A stretch of 7,055 nucleotides of DNA from NCBI GenBank assembly GCA_900557175.1, contig USSL01000088.1, positions 1 through 7,055 on the forward strand, given 5' to 3'. Numbering within the stretch: position 1 is the stretch's first letter; every line of letters starts with the position of its first letter. Positions 6,690 to 7,055 of this stretch are shown piece by piece. The position numbers were made by a program, and so were the translations under genes. The notes beneath the pieces were generated by a model, which worked only from the letters and a program-made list of their open reading frames with translations, was not told where the DNA came from and ran no database searches. The DNA is from an uncultured Eubacteriales bacterium. GTDB taxonomy: Bacteria > Bacillota > Clostridia > Lachnospirales > Lachnospiraceae.

Positions 6690-7055
6690 TCAGATGGGTT
6701 CATTCCCACCTCTAAGCTCATTAGCTATTTGACTTAACTTTCGTAACCGATGATTGACACCTGACTTACTTACAGGCGTGCTTAGCAGTTTACCCAACTC
6801 CTGTAAGGTGGCCTCCGGATAGGACAGCCGCAGAATTGCCATCTCCTGCAGCGCTTCTGATAATTCCCCGAAGCCTACCGTATTCTTAATGTAAGTTATG
6901 TCTTCAACCTGCTTTACCGCGGCAGACACTGTCTTATTAATGTTTGCCGTCTCACAGTTCACCTGCCGGTTGACACTGTTACGTATTTCCTTTGCAATGC
7001 GGATATTTTCCAACGCCATCAGGGCATTGTGTGCCTCCATGATGTTCAGCATATC
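6690..7055 (-). CDS. whiA: WhiA, DNA-binding protein (C-terminal fragment; 5' end off window)
   Basis: The last 121 residues of WhiA; family members have roughly 310-320 residues with an N-terminal LAGLIDADG-like fold and a C-terminal helix-turn-helix. The open frame runs through the right edge, so the Met codon at 7052 is internal. Two family signatures are visible: [18 protein letters not shown] (fragment residues 29-46) and the C-terminal HTH region [14 protein letters not shown]...[13 protein letters not shown] (about 78-107), whose SGVNHR segment is the recognition-helix area. WhiA controls sporulation septation in Streptomyces and affects division and chromosome segregation in Bacillus. 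In Firmicutes it usually follows rapZ (yvcJ) and yvcK, which I would expect past the right edge. It is followed 23 bases later by the HPr-like gene, the same order as whiA-crh in Bacillus. Confidence 0.96.
   Translation of the reverse strand, partial: DMLNIMEAHNALMALENIRIAKEIRNSVNRQVNCETANINKTVSAAVKQVEDITYIKNTVGFGELSEALQEMAILRLSYPEATLQELGKLLSTPVSKSGVNHRLRKLSQIANELRGGNEPI

Noticed and set aside
7050..7052. ATG at the right edge as the start of a short 120-residue gene
   Set aside because: The frame stays open to the window edge and the protein is the C-terminal part of WhiA, so this Met is internal.
1..7055. Mobile elements, CRISPR arrays, tRNA/rRNA genes or a novel defence system
   Set aside because: No direct-repeat arrays, transposase motifs, tRNA-like cloverleaf or rRNA sequence were seen by eye, and nearly all bases are covered by conserved housekeeping genes.

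Overview
The window carries six protein-coding genes, all on the minus strand. In transcription order (right to left) they are: the 3' end of whiA, an HPr/Crh-like gene, a PaaI-type hotdog thioesterase, dnaE (DNA polymerase III alpha), pfkA (6-phosphofructokinase), and the 5' two thirds of a TrkH/KtrB potassium channel gene. Minus-strand genes with AGGAGG-like ribosome sites, a whiA–HPr pair, a roughly 1150-residue DnaE with a clostridial-looking sequence, and a phosphofructokinase resembling Bacillus-type enzymes point to a low-to-moderate GC Firmicute of class Clostridia. Lachnospiraceae is my best guess from remembered family resemblance; no search was run.

Layout. At 6690-7055 lies the C-terminal part of WhiA. 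It is followed after 23 bases by the HPr-like gene (6409-6666), which ends in a strong rho-independent terminator (6359-6386). A TATAAT box right behind this terminator could start a second transcript covering the thioesterase (5857-6297), dnaE (2340-5801, 55 bases on) and pfkA (1335-2312, 27 bases on). That unit ends at a second clear terminator (1281-1329). A good sigma-A-type promoter (1252-1280) then drives the potassium channel gene, which runs off the left edge. No intergenic stretch exceeds about 130 bases, and I see no RNA gene, mobile element, CRISPR array or repeat family.

How the genes may fit together. WhiA is a DNA-binding protein linked to cell division and chromosome segregation in Firmicutes and Actinobacteria. 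The HPr-like protein keeps the Ser46 site for HPr kinase but has Glu instead of the phosphocarrier His15, so it should be a regulator like Bacillus Crh rather than a sugar-transport phosphocarrier. DnaE and PfkA join replication and glycolysis in one probable transcript. The region is therefore mostly core housekeeping DNA with a plausible carbon-status theme, and not an obvious novel system. The points most worth a second look are the His15-to-Glu HPr-like protein, the TIDLD variant in phosphofructokinase, the intact metal-binding PHP site of DnaE, and the terminator/promoter overlap upstream of the thioesterase.
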